Shown here: positions 47,235-59,637 of the stretch, piece by piece
How the letters are laid out: every line of letters starts with the position of its first letter
How positions within the stretch are numbered: the first letter of the stretch is position 1
Assembly (NCBI RefSeq): GCF_033568475.1
Contig: NC_133120.1
Span: 82,188,151 to 82,252,150, forward strand
Direction: 5' to 3'
DNA length: 64,000 nt
Origin: Henckelia pumila
Lineage: Eukaryota; Streptophyta; Magnoliopsida; Lamiales; Gesneriaceae
Made by a program: the position numbers and the translations under genes
Notes under the pieces: generated by a model
Told to the model about the DNA's origin: nothing
Database searches by the model: none
The model's input: only the letters and a program-made list of their open reading frames with translations

Positions 47235-50200
47235 TGAAACGCCCAACTACTAATAAATGCGGAAAAACTTTTTTTTTTTAAAATAATATACTAAAAATAA
47301 TACTATACATATACGCCCATACATATATGTATATAAAAATAACATACTTTTCTTAAGTAACCTAAAAAAAAATATTAAATAAATAAATCCTTAAAAATGT
47401 TTCATGCATCAATTTAAAATAATAAACAATACTGCTGAAAAATCTCATACGCGGAAACAATAGTAAAATAAATCATGTTTCAAAACTCAATGCAATAATC
47501 TAAATAACTGCGACGGTCACGGGGTCCACTGCCATGCTCGCTCATACGTCCTCGCCACCGGTAGGAGCTACATAGACATCATCATACTCACCTGCACCAT
47601 ATAAGCGTAGTGAGCCTAGAGGCTCAACATGTCTAATCCTTGATAACGAGGTTTAAAATAATGCATCACATAATCATACTAATACATTTAACTTACGTGG
47701 ACATGCATGCATGATCTTAAAATAAATGCATCATAAAAATTATTCATCATCAGTCGTACATACATCATAACTAATCATACATAACATAATTGAGCATGTC
47801 ATAATCATAAAAACTGAGTATGGTCATATCCATGAATGTGACTAATAACCGTGCTGACTGATTAGTCTAGAAACCATCGTACGTGGCGGTGGATAAATCC
47901 ACCTCTATGCTGGTAGTAAACTACCTCTGTGCCAGTGGTAAAACCACTTCTATACCGGTAGTAAAACTACCTCTGTGCCGGTGGTAAACCACCTCTGTGC
48001 TGTCACACCACTTCAATTTCCATAAAAATATTTTTCATGCTCAATTCTTAATCATAAACACATCATAAAATATTTCATGTATGCATACACTTAAAATATG
48101 TCCGTAATATATATTTAATTAATTTTAATAATAAATATACTTATACTTAAAATAAACTTCATGCATAAAAAAAGAATTAAATATATATTTCGGACTTAGT
48201 TAATTTTCATGGGTTGGTCCAGACTACTGACCACTCACTCAAAGCCCATTAAACTTAAATAAAAGCCCCATTATCATATTTTAGCCCAAATAACTTAACT
48301 AAACTTAACTGGGCCTAAATAAAAATATTTAAGCCCACTAACTTAATTAAACCCAATAAAACTCTAGACTGGCCCAAAAATCCACTTACTGGCCCAAAAA
48401 TTCCCATGGGCTCCCAAACCCATAAAAATCATTGGGCTAACTTAAATAAATATTTAAGGCCCAAATAAAATTATTTGGATTCCCAAATAATTTTCTAAAC
48501 ATTAAACTGGCCCAAAAACCAATTAAACTCTTAATTACTTAAAAATTAAAATACCCGAGCCCGGCCCACCTAACCCGGACCCGGACCCTAATGACCCGAT
48601 CCATGACAACCCAGACCCGACCCGGACCACCCAGCCCAAGCCCAGCCCAAAATAAAACCCAGAAGTTCAAAACTTAACCCAAGCATATTTCTGCACAGAA
48701 CCAACTCCGTGCAGCTGTACTAATTCCTTTCTTTCTCTCTGATCAGACAATATTTGACCATGAAACTACTTCTAGCACTTAGCTAACATCAAGACGTTTC
48801 CATCAAGCTAAAAATCAGCCCAAACGGTGGTTTGAGGAAGGAGAACGAAGCCCTGCAACAGGCTGTTCTCCCAGCTCGCGTCCAGCCCTGAGCGGCTGCC
48901 GTAAATCCGATCGTTCTCCCTACTCCGGCCATATTTTTCCGTGAAACCACTTCTCAATCCTAGCCAACATCTATGGGGTTCAAACCCTTCAGAACTCATC
49001 CAAAACCATTGCCTGAGGAGTGAGAACGAAGCTCTGCACCAGACGCCTTCCTCCTCCTCGCGCGCAGACTGAGCAGTCGCCAAACTTTCGTTCGTGCGGC
49101 TTCCTCCGACAACCAAAGACCGTGAAACCACTTCCAAAACTTAGAAAACATCTAGGAGGTTCTAACCCAACAAGATTTACCCCAAGTCGTGGTCTGAGGA
49201 AGGAGGACGAAGCTCTCTTCCCCGAAACCCTAATCTGCGATCCTGGGCAGAAAACTCCATCTTCGATTTTAGCCTACCCCAGCTTCAAATCCCGACTTAG
49301 CTCTACCCTAGGGACCCTTACTCACCCTCTGAACCATGGACCAGCAGTTGGTTCGAACCCATACCATAAAAACGTGATGAACATGCATCAAACAAGAGCA
49401 AACTCATGAATCAAAGGAAAAACCATTAAATTCTTGCATGAACTCATAAAAATCAGTGTCAAACTCATACATTCTTATAAAAACGTGAGTAGTAGCTTAT
49501 ATGGTGGTAAAGAAAAGGAATTAAACATGCCTTTTTTATTGATTGACGAAAGTGGATGCGTATACGGGTCCCCGGGACGACGAACGAACCAAAATCTTCA
49601 AAACTAGAGCTTGATCGGCTATGGGGGATGAGTTTTTTGCTAAGAGGCGTGAAAAGGGGTTGAAGAAAAGGGTGGAGGCGTCTGATGGGGTTTGGAATAG
49701 ATTAGGGAGTGTTTTAGGTTTAAATTTTGGGTAGATAATATATTAATAATAGATATTACTCAAAATAAAGATATTATACCTTAAGCAAAATCTTTAAAAC
49801 TCTTAAAAATAATAATAATCTGATACTAAAAACCATTATCCCGAAATTAAGACTTAAGAGATTTTTAAATATTAATAAAAGTCAATAAAATGACTTATTT
49901 TGGCCAAAAATAAATTATTAAATAAATATATAACTAAATACTAAAATTTTCTTGACAAAATACCTTAAAATAATATTTTAAGGCTCATAAAACTCATAAA
50001 ATATTTTTGGCTCAAAAGTTGGTATATCGTCCGTCCACGGTCCCGTCTACGCGATCAAATAACTTATTTACTCAAAAATCTAAAAATACAATAATTACGG
50101 GTTAAATGCTAAAATAAATTTTAAATCATGCATATAATTCACATAATAACACGTAAATGTCATTTAAACCAAATATAAATTTTTAAATAATTATTTTCCC

Positions 50201-50245
50201 TAATTATGCATGCGAATTTACGTATTAAAATTTTCGGGTGTTACA
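47235..50245 (-). repeat. Gypsy-type LTR, about 3.0 kb, minus strand
   Basis: On the minus strand it begins TGTAACACCCGAAAATTTTA (50245) and ends GGGCGTTTCA (47235), followed by PBS TGGTATCAGAGC (47222-47233) and about 140 bp of leader (47079-47221). TGTAACACCCG starts and 3 kb LTRs are typical of chromovirus gypsy elements such as Tekay/Del. Contains a short tandem array at 47886-48005 built on GGTGGTAAACCACCTCTGTG-like units. Only one LTR of this element is present. It abuts the copia gag at 50245. Confidence 0.75.
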
Positions 50246-50956
50246 ATTATAACATTTTCTATTATTAGACCTCGACTGGTATCTTGCCTTACTTTTCCCT
50301 CGATTTTCAACAGAAAAGTTGTTTGAAGATCTTTGAAAACGATTTCTAGATCTTCCTCTCACATGCATAACCTCACCAGAATGATTTTCACTCCTATTAG
50401 TGTTTAAATCTATCTCTTTACTTTTCAAACCATTCACAACAGTTTCTAATGAAATCTTATCTCTACCATACTTAATGGCAGATTTCACATCACTGTAAGA
50501 ATCGGGAATAGCATTTAAAAGCACAATAGGGGTGTAATCATCAATATGCTCATCTCCGGTTAGTTTAATATCTTGAACAAGTTTGGTAAACACATCAATA
50601 TTTTCATCTATATCTTTATTCAAATCAAGTTTGAACCGGAAAAATTTTTCAAGCAAAAACAGTTTACTAGGTAGTGAAGTCTCGGTATAAAGTTCTTCCA
50701 ATTTTTTCCAAAGTTCCTTAGCGGATTTTAGTTTACCAACTTTTCTTAACACTGAGTCGGACAAGTTCAAGATTATCGAAGAATAAGCAAATTCATCTAT
50801 TTCAGCTTTTTTCTCAGGAGTATCAGTGGCAGAGAATGAAAGATTTATCGCTTTGAAAACTTTTTTTTGAATCAAAATCCCTTTCATTTTCTGTTGCCAT
50901 ATTGAAAAATCTGTTTTACCATTAAAAGGTACGAGGTTAAAACTAGTGAATGACAT
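50225..50956 (-). pseudogene. Copia gag (UBN2/Retrotran_gag type), fossil
   Basis: 243-codon minus-strand ORF beginning MSFTSFNLVPFNGKTDFSIW. It has the WKKLEELYTETSLPSKLFLL block and ends with a basic RNA-binding region and the first cysteines of a zinc knuckle (CYNC). This is the gag of a Tork/TNT1-like copia element. It adjoins the gypsy-type LTR. Confidence 0.88.
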
Positions 50957-51536
50957 TTTTCACACAGAAAAAACACGAAGGGAAAAACCAGCAAATTTTC
51001 ACAAAGAAAAAACAGTAACCACACAAATCAGATTTTCACACAGAAATCTCAACGCACAACCAGCAGGCACAACGGAAGCAACTTAAACATAAGAAAACAC
51101 AACCAATGCAAGTAAGCACGCAAGTCCTAGGTTTCTACCAGCACGTAATCCCAGTACCTAAACCGCGGCCAGCGGCTACTAATGCGATAAAAAAAAAGTT
51201 CAAGGTCAAGCCAATATACTAGCGCGAAACTCCCTTACTTAGAGTTTCGATTCCGCGAACCAACACGACAGCGACGAAAAGAGGCGGCTGTCCAGGTGGT
51301 GTGGCTACTGTCCGGCGTAGATGAAAGTCCAGGCTGCTCGGCTAATGACCAGCCACGGTGGCTGCCGTTTTTTTCTGAACCTGTAGAAAACAAAAACAAG
51401 GAAACACAAAGAAAGGCAGCAAGATGGCAGCTAGTGCGAGTCCGGACAGAGCCAGCGTCCGGCGGCAAAACTCAACGGCGACGGTTGCTGTCCTGGAGAC
51501 GGCGGCGGCTCAACGAACCAGTGTCTCTGATACCAC

Positions 51537-52060
51537 TGTTATGCAAGATGGCCGACCTCCTTCTATCCGCATCTTCCTATTTGAATCTGTTCCTGCACAT
51601 CCAAAACAAAAGAAAAGAGCAGAGAACAAGAACAGAGAGCAACAACCACAACGAGCTATATATATTAGAGTTTCCGGGGCTCAGACGCTACTATCTCCAA
51701 TACACCAAGAACACGACGAAGACCGCAAAAGGATATCCCAACCCAAGCGACACGCTATCTGCCTACTAATTCCCCAGAAAGAATATCGAAATCGATCACA
51801 AAGATCACACACAGAAGATGCACAAAGCACAGAGAAGAGGAAGACACTTAGTCACCGAAGGAGGAGAACCACAAGCTACCTCACACAGTCTCTCTTCTCT
51901 CTCGATGCGGCGCTCTCACACAGAAGCAAAATGAAAGCACACACTAAAGGAGGCGCACACAGGAGACCTACATAATCTTTAGGGCTGAGGAATAATAAAT
52001 ATTAGGGTCAAGCAAATGGGCTGGGGAAAATAAGGATATTGGTTGGGCCAAAGCCCAACA
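51537..52060 (-). repeat. Copia 5' LTR, 524 bp
   Basis: On the minus strand it runs TGTTGGGCTTTGG to CTTGCATAACA, followed by the PBS GTGGTATCAGAG. The matching 3' LTR sequence is at 41677-42165. Confidence 0.88.
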
Positions 52061-52065
52061 GCACC

Positions 52066-53693
52066 CCAAAGAAGCTTGCATTATATCTTGATATTTGAAG
52101 TATCTTGCCTTGAGGACCCGAGCTACAAGAGAGTTTGGATTTTTGATAATCCTCCAAAGTTGTTTCGCCAGGAGAGCCTTATTAAAAACTTCTAGGTGTC
52201 TAAAACCAAGACCTCCCATACATTTAGGCAAACATAAAGACTTCCAAGATTTCCAATGAAGACGTCTCCTCCCATCATGCATTTCCCACCAAAAATTTGC
52301 ACACTCCTTCTCGATAGCCTCACAAACAGCTTTCGGAATATGGAAACATGACATAGCATAAGTAGGGATGGATTGGATAACTGACTTGATTAAAGTTTCT
52401 TTTCCTCCAGCCGAAAAGGTTTTATTCTCCCATCCTTTTATTCTTTTAACCACACGCTCAATAAGATAACGGAATTGAAGCGTCTTACTCCGTAGAGAGA
52501 ATGTCGGCAGTCCCAAATAAATCTCATGTTCCTGTGAAGTGGAAATAGTGAGCTCTGATTTGATCAAATTAACCGTTGTAACATCAGTGTTTGGGCTAAA
52601 AGATAAAGAAGATTTCTGAAAATTAATGAGCTGACCCGATGCCTTTTCATATAACCTCAAGCAATTGCGAATACCATGGCATTCCTCAAGAGTGACCTTA
52701 AAGAAAATAAGGCTATCATCAGCAAACAAAAGATGAGAGATTGGAGGGCAAGATGTAGCAAGACGGACACCAGAGATCAATTTCCTCACTTCAAAAGAAC
52801 TGAAAATGGAGGATAATCCTTGAGCACACAATACAAATAGGAATGGAGACAGGGGGTCACCTTGACGCAATCCTCTACTAGGATTCACCTTTCCTATAAT
52901 CTCGCCATTAAGCCGAAAAGAATAATTAACAGAGCGAACACACCTCATAACTTTTTCCACCCAAGAATGAGCAAAGACGAGTTTCCTCATAATATTTTCC
53001 AAAAAATTCCATTCAATCCGATCATATGCCTTACTCATGTCAAGCTTTAAAGCTGCAAATCCTTTTTTCCCCGTCTTCCTACTTCGAATCCAATGCAATG
53101 CCTCGAACCCCAGTAAAATATTATCAGTAATCAAGCGGCCTGTGACAAAAGCGCTCTGAAAATCATCAATAGAAAAGTTCATAAAATGACGAAGTCTATT
53201 TGTCAGAGCTCTAGCAACAATTTTATAACACACATTGCAAAGGCTAATCGGCCTGAACTCCTTAATTGATAGTCATCGGATTTTTATTTTTCGGGATCAG
53301 AGTTACAATGGTGTCGTTCCAGTCAGAGAGATGCACACCGTCATTTAGAATTTCCAAAACAGCAGACGTGACCTCTTTACCAATAATATGCCAATATTTC
53401 TAAAAGAAGAATGTGGACATGCCATCTGGTCCTGGAGCTTTATCAGGGTGCATGTCAAATAAAGCTTTTTTGACTTCATCAGCCGAAAACTGAGCACACA
53501 GTTGCTGGTTCATCTCCGCATCAATTTTTGTCTCAATATGTTCAGTCACATATTGAAGCTTGTTCCGAAGGATTATTGGATGAGAAAAGATCAGAGAAGT
53601 AACTCACCACAATATCAGCCATACATGCTACTCTTATCAAAACACCAGTCACCATGAGAAGATACCAACCCATTGATTAAATTTCGTACCCTC
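52066..53693 (-). pseudogene. LINE ORF2 reverse transcriptase part
   Basis: RT motifs in order: APGPDGM (near 53450), KLDMSKAYDRIEW, SRGLRQGDPLSPFLF and the active site HLLFADDSLIFF. The reading from 53233 to the insert is open. Upstream of it there is a frame change near 53265 and a stop near 53400, so the copy is dead. Confidence 0.9.
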
Positions 53694-53710
53694 CTAACAT
53701 CAATAGAGTT

Positions 53711-54471
53711 AAAAGAATATATTATGTTATAAAATTTTGTTGTTAATCACGCGGAAGATATATTACAAAATAAAAGAACATTAAATAATACGTAAATCTT
53801 AATTTTATTCTTAGAATTTAATATACTTGGTATTTATATTTTTTTTTTACATCTTAGTTATTTTGTTATTCCATGAAAAAAAATCGTACATGATTTTATC
53901 CATGCTAAAACTTGGGAATAAAATATTTTAAGATGAAAATAAAAAAATTTGTTATGTTATATTTTATTTATATATGATAAAGTATTGTGACAAATTTTAA
54001 AAAAAAAAAAAAATTTATTCGTTGACTTACAAAAAGAATTATATTTTAGTTTCTTAAGGTAATATTTTATCATATAAAAGGAAAGATATTATGAGGGCAA
54101 TCACAACTAAGATATAACCAAAAAAATAAGAAAAAACAACCACCTGCACCAAAGCTTTAACATTAGAAAACAATTTTTAAAAAAAATGGTGTTTTTCTAA
54201 TTAAATAAGCATAATCCTATTGCATGTATGCCTCAACATATATCCTTATAATTATTTCCTTTTATTGAATTGGTTACTTTAATTACATATACAAATATAT
54301 TAAAAGTTTCCATTTAATTAACACTATTTCAAATCAATACATACACATTAATTAAAAATTGAATTTTATAATAAGAATTCGAAAAGCTCTTTTTCACTCT
54401 TGTAGAATGAATATTGAAAAACAATTCCTTTTATATATATGGATTATAACACATGTAATTAAGTCTGACGC
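53711..54471. other. AT-rich spacer downstream of XTH-1
   Basis: Poly-A/T rich; includes the 3' flank of XTH-1. No gene or defined element. Confidence 0.45.
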
Positions 54472-55563
54472 TCAATGAATCTTGCACTCTATGAAGTGTT
54501 TTTTCCTGTCGCCACAATAGTCATAGACCAAGTGATTCCTCCTCACATATTTAAGCAACTTATTTTGTTGAGGAGTGAGCTGCCAATATTTGGGGTCATT
54601 CCAATAGTACTTTGAAGAATGGCAATCCTGAGGATCAGAAGGTTGATGCACGCACGCATCGAGCCCGAACCCGCGATACTCGGCCACAAAGGGTCCTTGG
54701 CTCCAATCAACTGGCCCTAGCCAATCCGTCATATTCCATATGCTTGACTCCACGTGCATCTGTTGCGACGGATAGTTGGCGCCTATCTGTGCCTTAAAGT
54801 TATGGTACACCCTTATTGGTATTCCGTCCACAGAGAACACTATGTGGTGTTGGTTCCACAGTATCTCATAAACGTGAAAATCTAGCGTTGGATCGAACCA
54901 AAGTGTGAATTGTTGCTCTCTATCTCCATTGTCATTTGCAAACACATTGGTACTCACGATGAATTTCTTCCCATTGCTTCCCAAGAACTCGAAATCGGCC
55001 TCGTCGTGTGGGCCTCCTGTTGGTTGCCCGGCTGGGAGCCCCGTAAGCTGCATTAACCATGCATAAATTAAATATATATCATCATAATATATATTCACAT
55101 ATGATATTCATATATTCATCGTACGTAGAAAGTTGTGATTATTCCTTTATCTTTTTTGTTGGGCAACTTCAACTTCATTCTGAAAATTCCGGAACCATAT
55201 TTCTGGTTTGAATGGAACCCGGCTCCTGCAAACATATATATATAATACATATATATGGACTCATGATCAATATATATACTACTTAATTATCGTTAGATCG
55301 ATCCATAAACAAATTAATCATGAAAAAAGGCGAAAAGTAGTACCGGAGCGTTCGTCTAGCGAAAGTTGAACTTGTGTTCCATCGCCAACAACCGTGACAT
55401 GGTCCCTTCCCCAAGTTGGAGAGTAATTTGCATCGAAACGAACTGTATCATCAACGCTAATTGCCAGTGGATTATACAAACAAAGAATAAATAACAAAAT
55501 TGATGACAAAACTGGAATATTGTTACTGCAGCTATTATTAATGTTCATGAAATAGTACCCCAT
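54472..55563 (-). CDS. XTH: Xyloglucan endotransglucosylase/hydrolase (XTH-1)
   Basis: Three exons on the minus strand: 55563-55344, 55225-55125, 55047-54472; 298 aa. A hydrophobic N-terminal segment (VLSSILLFILCLYNP) gives a signal peptide for export to the cell wall. GH16 core: DANYSPTWG, GAGFHSNQKYGSGIF, then the active site HDEADFEFLG (Glu123 nucleophile, Asp125, Glu127 acid/base). The family norm is HDEIDFEFLG, so Ala replaces Ile. The XET C-terminal domain (CHSSKYYWNDPKYWQLTP, ending ECKIH) is complete. XTHs cut and rejoin xyloglucan during wall growth. A damaged paralog lies 4 kb upstream in the same orientation. Confidence 0.93.
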
Positions 55564-55629
55564 TATTAACTATTATTAAATTATATATTTTTAAAAATAT
55601 ATGCTCCTGTGGGCGGGGGGGTATGTGTG

Positions 55630-55830
55630 TGTATATAATATATAGAGAGACGGAGCTAGGCTAGCTCTACGTAGTCAAACATTTATATATGGGCAGTTGA
55701 CTTCTTTCTATGTATAACGTGATTATCTTATTCTTATATATATATATAATTAAATTGAAAGATGTAACTAATCGCTATGATAAATATTGTTCACCTACAG
55801 TCAATGAGTTAGCAAAATTAGAAGCAAATT
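55630..55830 (-). promoter_or_regulatory. XTH-1 upstream block shared with XTH-2
   Basis: Words GAGACGGAG, GCTCTACGTA, GTCAAA, ATATGGGCAGT and GATGTAACTAAT occur in the same order upstream of XTH-2 (60835-61015). A TATA-like tract, TCTATATATTATATAC on the minus strand, lies about 70-85 bp before the ATG. The duplication therefore included the promoter. Confidence 0.6.
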
Positions 55831-56966
55831 TGGGAAAGAATGGAATGTAAATCATTAATTACTACTTGAAGATTGCATGTGGGATAATAAGATTTTTGGT
55901 ACATATATATAAAATATATATGCTATTTACATTAATGCTTTTCCTGATGCGATTTTGATTTTTTATGCGTCACACCATATTTACTGTTCATTAAGATAAA
56001 AATATATAGTCATGTGCTTTAAATTTGGTTAACGATTAATGCTGCATTATGAATATTCGTAAATTTTGCAATTAATATAATCAAATAATTTAATTATATT
56101 ACTTTTTTTCATAGAAAACGTAATCTTTCGAGGTTCTTTGTTCTTCTATCATACCAAGAATTAATGGATGCAGATTATATTGGCTCCAAAAGATGTGTAA
56201 GTTAGTGAAGTAGGTGAATTTTTGGTCAGATAGGTCAGAGTTAAATTCTCCCTATCAATTAGCATCTTCTTGGATCAGCCTGTCACACATGGTTTGCCTA
56301 GTCTGATTAACCTAGTTAGCGTAATTTACAGGTTATTGTGTTAATCCAGAAGTTTACCCAATGCGTACCGAAAGGTAGCGACTGAGGGTTCCCACATCAT
56401 AGAAAAAATTGATGCAGATAAAAAAACTAAGGGATGAGAAAAAATATTGAATTTTCGGAATATCAAGTTATGAAAAAATATTAAATTTTATGTAGACCAA
56501 AAATATCGACACGGGATGATACGGTCATATACCGAATTTTTCGATATAACGATATGTAATTTAAAATTTTGATATATACCATATAATACCAAAACAATAT
56601 ATAAAAATATATATGTAATATTTTAAACAATAAATTATAAAAAATATTTTTTTTTCTAATATAAAATGGTATATATCAATACCGTATCAAAAGCAGTATA
56701 CTGTAAAATTTCATTATATGTAAGGAAAATTTCTAAAATGGAGAAAACTCTATTGATGAGCAAAAAGAAATATTTACGGAGCAAATTAAAAGTGAATTCA
56801 GGAAATCACCTAATTAAGTAACTTGAAAGAACTAAAGATATTTATATGTTGTGTGTCAACGTCTAACACATATTCTAATATTTCGGTTTATTATTGGTAT
56901 AAATTTTTTTTATACCGTAATTTTCGATACGGTAAATAATATATGATTTTTGATGTGGTATACTAC
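55831..56966. other. Spacer with repeat debris
   Basis: 56480-56960 carries repeated ACCG/CGATAT words (CGATATAACGATATG, CGTAATTTTCGATACGG), probably a decayed hAT-like MITE whose ends I cannot fix. No gene. Confidence 0.4.
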
Positions 56967-57240
56967 CACTACAACAAAAAAAAACTAATAAATAAGGGTG
57001 AAAAACCGTTGTTAAAGACCCTCTTGTTAAAAGTATGGTAAAAGACAACAGTTTTCACCATTGTCTTTTTCAGCTTAAAAAACCGTTATCGTTTGAGTAA
57101 AAAACCGTTGTCGTTTTCTCAAAAGACAACGATGAAAAATTGTTGTCTTTGAATGCACTTTTAGCAACATTACTTTTTATAAAAAAAATCAATTTTAAAC
57201 ATGCAATAGACAACATTTTTTTACTCTTGGCTTTTTTCAA
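56967..57240. mobile_element. CACTA (EnSpm) transposon terminal fragment
   Basis: Begins CACTACAACAAAAAAAA, the CACTA signature, followed by repeated sub-terminal ACCGTTGTC/AAAGACAACG motifs in both orientations (57005-57165). No opposite end and no transposase in the window, so a fragment. Confidence 0.7.
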
Positions 57241-58265
57241 GTATACAATAAACAAAATTTAATATACAATTCTCCAATATTATAAATTGCACAAAATCAT
57301 AATAAAATTTAATATAAAATTTTTTACTATTACGAATGACTCAAATTAAATTACAAATTACAAAATATTCGAATCCTAATTCTATGCACACTAGCTGAAA
57401 AATAATATTTTTTGAGAGGAGAAAATAATATTAGTTATAAACAACGAATCGTCCAAAGAACAAGAATCATAGCCTTCTTTAATCTCCCTTTCAAATCAAT
57501 CACGAACGACTTCTCATTGAACTAATTTACTACCAACTTAAAAAGAAACGAGAAGAAGAATATCAAAATCAACAAGCATATATACTTAATCCGATGAAAA
57601 TACCCTTAATTTATAAGCAATAAAAATACCATCAAGAAGTGATGTAGATACAAATGAGCTAGATTATAAACTTTAGAAATGATTTTATAATATGATCAGA
57701 ATGAAAGAAATATCTGAAAAAGTACGCCAAATGTCAATTTTAAGGAATTCTTCTTCTAATACAGTTGAATTAAGATTGCAAACAAAAAAATGTACATACA
57801 AAATTAAAGCACACACATATATAAAGCATATGATTGAATTCATAACATGAAATTGCACAATTTCGAGTGTATTAGAGTTATGGCACTTGTACGCACAGAG
57901 ACAATTCAAGTGAATGACAGGCACCTAAATCAGCTATGTAAGAACCTAATTTAAGCAAACATAAGACAAATTTGTTCCTCTTAACTACTAATCTAGCTAA
58001 TTCCACAAGTAAAATTATCATAAACTTGTCACCATATTGAAATGAAACAATCTATATATATGCATGTTCCAGTTTCTAATTAATTAAGTTTCTAGCCAGA
58101 AGAAACATGATATACAACTATCTCTAAATTTATGAGGCATATGATCATCTCAAAATATTACCAAATATAATCCTAATATTGGGCAAACTATGGTCATGAT
58201 ATTAGCAAGTGCAAGATTTCAGTTGTTTATGCTAATGTTTTTTAAAACAATATTGTCATATATGG
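57241..58265. other. AT-rich spacer without a gene
   Basis: Only short frames without domains. No defined repeat. Confidence 0.45.
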
Positions 58266-58653
58266 CACCGTTTGGTATACGGTATTACTAATTATATATG
58301 TATAACTTATCTCATCTCATATCACGTTCTTCTCGTCATATTATTTATTCAACTATTAATTATTAATTTTACATCAATCAAATCATTAATAATTTATCTT
58401 ATATCAATCAAATCATTGAATTTAAATTAATATATTACCATTATAAATAATATTATTTATATTTTATTTATTGTTAAAAGAACAAAATGGTCATTTAACA
58501 TTTCTATATAAAATTTAATCAATCAAATCAAATAAACTATAATCTATCAATCAAATCAAATAATATATTAACTATAATTTTGATTTATTTTTTATTACAT
58601 TATAATATTACTTATCTATGTATTACTTATCCTATCACTTAAACCAAACGGTG
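58266..58653. mobile_element. MITE with CACCGTTTGG ends, 388 bp
   Basis: Left CACCGTTTGGTATACGGTATTAC; right AAACCAAACGGTG. Interior has CAATCAAATCA words repeated. I could not define a target duplication, so superfamily is open. Confidence 0.55.
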
Positions 58654-59504
58654 ACTATGTCTTCAGTCAGGTGAATAATTTTATAGTAGAAAAAGATTAA
58701 AAAAGAAGCAAGACATGAGCGTAATGTAGTGCAGATATGAAAAGAATCTACATAACCATGATGATGCAGCATACTTGGAACCTGCATATAGCATATATAT
58801 AAAATTTTAATTTATAAACCAAGGAAATTATATCAAAGCGCAACAAGGAAACTTTGCAGCTGAAAATGCAATTGCACTCGTTAATTTACAGCTATTGGGC
58901 AGAGATAATGCGTACGTACGTCCACTTATTAGTACTGTTTCTCAAGAGAAAATTAATAATGTACAGAAGAAATTTACTAAGAAAATGATTCCATTAATCC
59001 ACGTACTTTCAAACTAACTTACTTTACATGTCGTCATGAAATATTCTTTTCCAAGGATTAATGAAATGTATTTATATATATGAAGATATTTTTAAAAACA
59101 AATTGTAAAAAACTTGAATTCGATTTAACAGTACTACGTACTAGCTCTTTTCCTTTCATCTATCCGTTATCGTGAGTTTACCGAATGATTTGATCATTTT
59201 TTTAGTATTTGAATGGTACTTTGATATTTAACATTTATGATTAATTGCCATAAATTTTATATATATGTAATAATATATTTTCATGCAAAACATTTCGATG
59301 CATTAAAATAATATATAATAACTTGCCTTTCTTAATTTCCCCCCTTTTGGCTTTAATTAGTATCATATGCATGGTAATTAAGAAACTATATATATTGGCA
59401 TACTCCCACTTTAATTTCCTTTTACTCATATATTAAAATTTAAATAGTAGACACAAATTACTAATTAATGTGTCAATGAAAATGCATGATATATGCATCC
59501 AAAT
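58654..59504. other. AT-rich spacer without a gene
   Basis: No supported gene or repeat. Confidence 0.4.
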
Positions 59505-59507
59505 TAA

Positions 59508-59637
59508 GGTATTGTTTGTGAGAGCTTCTAGCTATGAAGCACTTCTTAGTTTTTCCTTAACAAAATTTTGAAAATTTGTGAAATTTTGTTAAAAATAAGC
59601 TGATAAGTGCTTCCTAAAAGCTCTCTCAAACACTGCC
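59508..59637. mobile_element. Tourist-like MITE, 130 bp, at the XTH-2 stop codon
   Basis: Ends GGTATTGTTTGTGAGAGCTT and, reverse complement, GGCAGTGTTTGAGAGAGCTT. TAA duplications flank it (59505-59507, 59638-59640), fitting PIF/Harbinger. Its last base and two bases of the duplication form the TAG stop of XTH-2 on the minus strand. Same family as 24950-25060. Confidence 0.8.

Larger units (their letters stand above)
41677..52060 (-). mobile_element. Ty1/copia element, partial, hosting further LTR elements
   Basis: Fossil inserted in the LINE with a 5-bp target duplication GCACC (41672-41676, 52061-52065). Orientation is minus. Remaining parts: 5' LTR 51537-52060, PBS next to it (TGGTATCAGAG, initiator Met tRNA type), gag 50225-50956, and 3' LTR sequence 41677-42165. 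No copia pol is present. The LTR copies differ at about 5 sites in some 490 bp by eye, suggesting well under 1 My at usual plant rates. It is broken and partial. Confidence 0.9.
40070..53693 (-). mobile_element. L1-like LINE, 5'-truncated, split by a retrotransposon nest
   Basis: A 17-bp target duplication CTAACATCAATAGAGTT flanks it (40053-40069 and 53694-53710). The 3' poly(A), seen as a T-run, starts at about 40070. Without the 41677-52060 insert the LINE is about 3.2 kb. It retains the RT (52066-53693), the zf-RVT region and RNase H (40139-41686), but no endonuclease or ORF1, so it was 5'-truncated on arrival. The RT reading resumes on the other side of the insert. Confidence 0.92.

Noticed and set aside
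48808-49409. Overlapping ORFs of 109 and 129 codons on both strands
   Set aside because: They lie inside the gypsy-type LTR, lack domains and mirror each other; chance frames in the GC-richer part of the LTR.
51296-51975. ORFs of 157 and 183 codons on the plus strand
   Set aside because: They run antisense across the copia LTR and leader, and the same frames recur in the other LTR copy (41619-42115), as expected for a duplicated LTR and not a gene.
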